A stretch of DNA of 64,000 nucleotides, taken from positions 62,001 through 126,000 of the forward strand of contig CAXTJQ010000005.1 in the NCBI GenBank assembly GCA_964244725.1, read 5' to 3'. The position numbers and the translations under genes were made by a program. Under the pieces are notes generated by a model. It had not been told where the DNA came from, ran no database searches, and saw only the letters and a list, made by a program, of their open reading frames with translations. Of the stretch, positions 62,405-64,000 are shown piece by piece (position 1 is the stretch's first letter; each line of letters opens with the position of its first letter). The DNA is from Kumtagia sp964244725. Lineage in GTDB: Bacteria; Pseudomonadota; Alphaproteobacteria; Rhizobiales; Rhizobiaceae.

Positions 62405-63946
62405 CTACTCCTCGTAGGATTTGAGCGCGGACAGGAATCGCGCCGCCGATTGGCGAATAGCAGCGCGGTCGCTTTCCTTCATCCTGTCGAGCGTCGCATA
62501 CGGCATCTTCAAGCGGTGGTTCGGCCCGAGCGCCTTGCGGTTGCGGTCGAGAAAATCCCAATAGAGCGCGTTGAAGGGGCAGGCGTCCGGGCCCGTCCGC
62601 TGTTTCACGTCATAGGCGCAATGCCGGCAATAGTCGGACATGCGGTTGATGTAGGCGCCGGACGCCGCATAAGGCTTCGAGGCCAGCAATCCGCCGTCGG
62701 CGTGGAGGATCATTCCGACGACGTTGGGCATTTCGACCCATTCGTAGGCGTCATGATAGACGATCAGGTACCATTCCTGCACGGCTTTCGGGTCGAGCCC
62801 GGCCAGCAGGCAGAAATTGCCGATCACCATCAAGCGTTGGATATGGTGGGCGTAGGCGTTGCGCCTGGTTTCGCCGATGGCTTGCGCCATGCAGTTGAGC
62901 TTCGTTTCCGCGCTCCAGAAGAAATCTGGCAGGGCGCGATGCGCGCCGAGCCTGTTCTCGTCGCCATAGCCCGGCATCCTCAGCCAATAGACGCCGCGCA
63001 TATATTCGCGCCATCCGATGATCTGGCGGACGAAGCCCTCGACGGCGTTCAGCGGCGCGTCGCCGGCGTGGTAGGCGTCCTCGGCTCGCCGGCAGCACGC
63101 GCGCGGGTCGAGCAGCCCGCAATTGATCAACGCGGAGAGATGCGAGTGGAACAGCAGCGGTTCCCCCTGCCGCATGGCGTCCTGATAAGTCCCGAATTGC
63201 GGCAATGCGTGGACGACGAACCATTCGAGATAGTCGAGGGCGTCGGCGCCGCTCACGGGATAGTCGAAATCCGCGAGATCGCCGAAATGCGCCGCGAAGC
63301 GGGCCGCGACCAGAGAAAGCACCGCCTCGGTGGCCGCGTCCGGCGGATAGCGTGGACGCGTCGGCGCAGCGATGCCGGCCGGCAGCCGGGCGCGGTTCTC
63401 GGAATCGAGGTTCCACGCCCCGCCCTCGGGCCGGTCGCCCTGCATCAGCAGGCCGGTCTTCCGGCGCATCTCGCGGTAGAACGTCTCCATCAGCAGGCCG
63501 CTCCGCTGGCGGGTGGCCCACATGTCGAACTCCTCGTGCGAACAGACGAAGCGGTTGTCCTCGCGGATGTCCACATCGACGTCCAACAGCCCGGCCCAGC
63601 CCCGCATCATTTCGAGCACCCGGTATTCGCCGGGCTCGGTGACGACGATCCTCTCCGGCTCATGTCGCGCGACGGCGGTTTGCAGGGCCTCCGTGAACGA
63701 CGATGCCGGCAGGCTTCCGTCCAGCCTCGTATAGTCGACCTCGATCCCGCCGCGGCGCAGATCGTCGGCGAAATGGCGCATGGCGGAGAACAGGAGGGCG
63801 ATCTTGCGCTTGTGGTGGCGAACGTAGGTCGTCTCCTCGACGACCTCCGCCATCAGCACGACATCCGAGGCGGCGTCGAGATCGGACAGGCTGGAGATGG
63901 ACCGGGACAGTTGGTCGCCGAGGATGAAACGAAGCGTCTTGGCCAT
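62405..63946 (-). CDS. phrB: FeS-BCP photolyase (PhrB/CryB family, probable (6-4) photolyase)
   Basis: A 513-residue flavoprotein of the iron-sulfur bacterial cryptochrome/photolyase group (DUF523-like N-terminus LRFILGDQLS). Four cysteines at 352, 440, 443 and 456 have the same spacing as the [4Fe-4S] ligands of Agrobacterium PhrB (350, 438, 441, 454), a light-dependent (6-4) photoproduct repair enzyme. NAYAHHIQRLMVIGNF and NVVGMILHADGG are conserved in the FAD pocket. ATG 63946 starts MAKTLRFI; upstream residues are unconserved. Confidence 0.94.
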   Translation of the reverse strand: MAKTLRFILGDQLSRSISSLSDLDAASDVVLMAEVVEETTYVRHHKRKIALLFSAMRHFADDLRRGGIEVDYTRLDGSLPASSFTEALQTAVARHEPERIVVTEPGEYRVLEMMRGWAGLLDVDVDIREDNRFVCSHEEFDMWATRQRSGLLMETFYREMRRKTGLLMQGDRPEGGAWNLDSENRARLPAGIAAPTRPRYPPDAATEAVLSLVAARFAAHFGDLADFDYPVSGADALDYLEWFVVHALPQFGTYQDAMRQGEPLLFHSHLSALINCGLLDPRACCRRAEDAYHAGDAPLNAVEGFVRQIIGWREYMRGVYWLRMPGYGDENRLGAHRALPDFFWSAETKLNCMAQAIGETRRNAYAHHIQRLMVIGNFCLLAGLDPKAVQEWYLIVYHDAYEWVEMPNVVGMILHADGGLLASKPYAASGAYINRMSDYCRHCAYDVKQRTGPDACPFNALYWDFLDRNRKALGPNHRLKMPYATLDRMKESDRAAIRQSAARFLSALKSYEE

Positions 63947-64000
63947 GCCGCGCAAACGAGGGAGGAAGCGGAGCGTTGCACGCCGGGTCGCCATGCCGCA

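Noticed and set aside
62601..62616. parS-like half site TGTTTCACGT
   Set aside because: Only the left arm matches; the right arm CATAGG is unrelated, it lies 34 kb from the proposed origin, and it falls in photolyase codons.

Overview
The window is one continuous stretch of chromosome from an alphaproteobacterium, almost certainly of the order Hyphomicrobiales (Rhizobiales). The evidence is the GC-rich, tightly packed coding and several gene orders characteristic of that group: chvI-chvG-hprK-manX-ptsH-ahcY-divL-tsaE; hisB-DUF2628-hisH-hisA-hisF-hisE-coaA; hslV-DUF2585-hslU-DUF1402; rho-mnmE-mnmG-rsmG-parA-parB-holA; and rplU-rpmA-GNAT-obgE-proB-proA-nadD-rsfS-rlmH-envC-ctpA-rppH. No genus can be named from the sequence alone. 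No insertion sequence, prophage, CRISPR array or rRNA operon was seen.

Layout. 1-8851 (all minus): a TsaE/sugar-kinase fusion cut by the window edge, the pseudokinase DivL, S-adenosylhomocysteinase, the incomplete phosphotransferase set HPr-ManX-HprK, and the ChvG/ChvI envelope two-component system. 9099-10539: ribosome rescue (ArfB), AlkB repair and a GtrA-like membrane protein. 10693-17322 (minus): a his operon ending in coaA, interrupted by two tandem Uma2-family nuclease-like genes and headed by a Fic gene with a small upstream partner. 17429-24587: hslVU with DUF genes, Smr, MltA, a Tim44-like protein, FxsA and SecB. 24580-28248 (minus): dnaQ, coaE, aroE, maf and ppsR.

28249-28697 is a gene-free segment with DnaA-box-like sequences, GANTC sites and an AT-rich block. 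It lies between ppsR and hemJ-rho-mnmE-mnmG-rsmG-parA-parB, and two strong parS sites lie 3.5-5.5 kb away, so it is the best candidate for the chromosomal origin. DivL, in the same window, belongs in related bacteria to the CckA-CtrA pathway that controls origin firing.

After holA the usual lptE/leuS neighbours are not found. Instead there is a three-gene, translationally linked set: a type III polyketide synthase, an isoprenylcysteine-methyltransferase-like protein and an MFS exporter, plausibly making and exporting a methylated alkylresorcinol or alkylpyrone. 41342-56549 is a long core block: tRNA-Ser, L21/L27, ObgE, proline biosynthesis, NadD, RsfS, RlmH, a degenerate EnvC, CtpA, a divergent polysaccharide deacetylase and RppH. 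It is interrupted by a small membrane protein between proB and proA and by an MFS/MscS pair after nadD. The right end holds an EAL phosphodiesterase, an esterase, alr-dadA for D-alanine, a cold-shock gene with long leader and terminator, a small basic protein, and an iron-sulfur photolyase whose four cluster cysteines have the spacing of PhrB.
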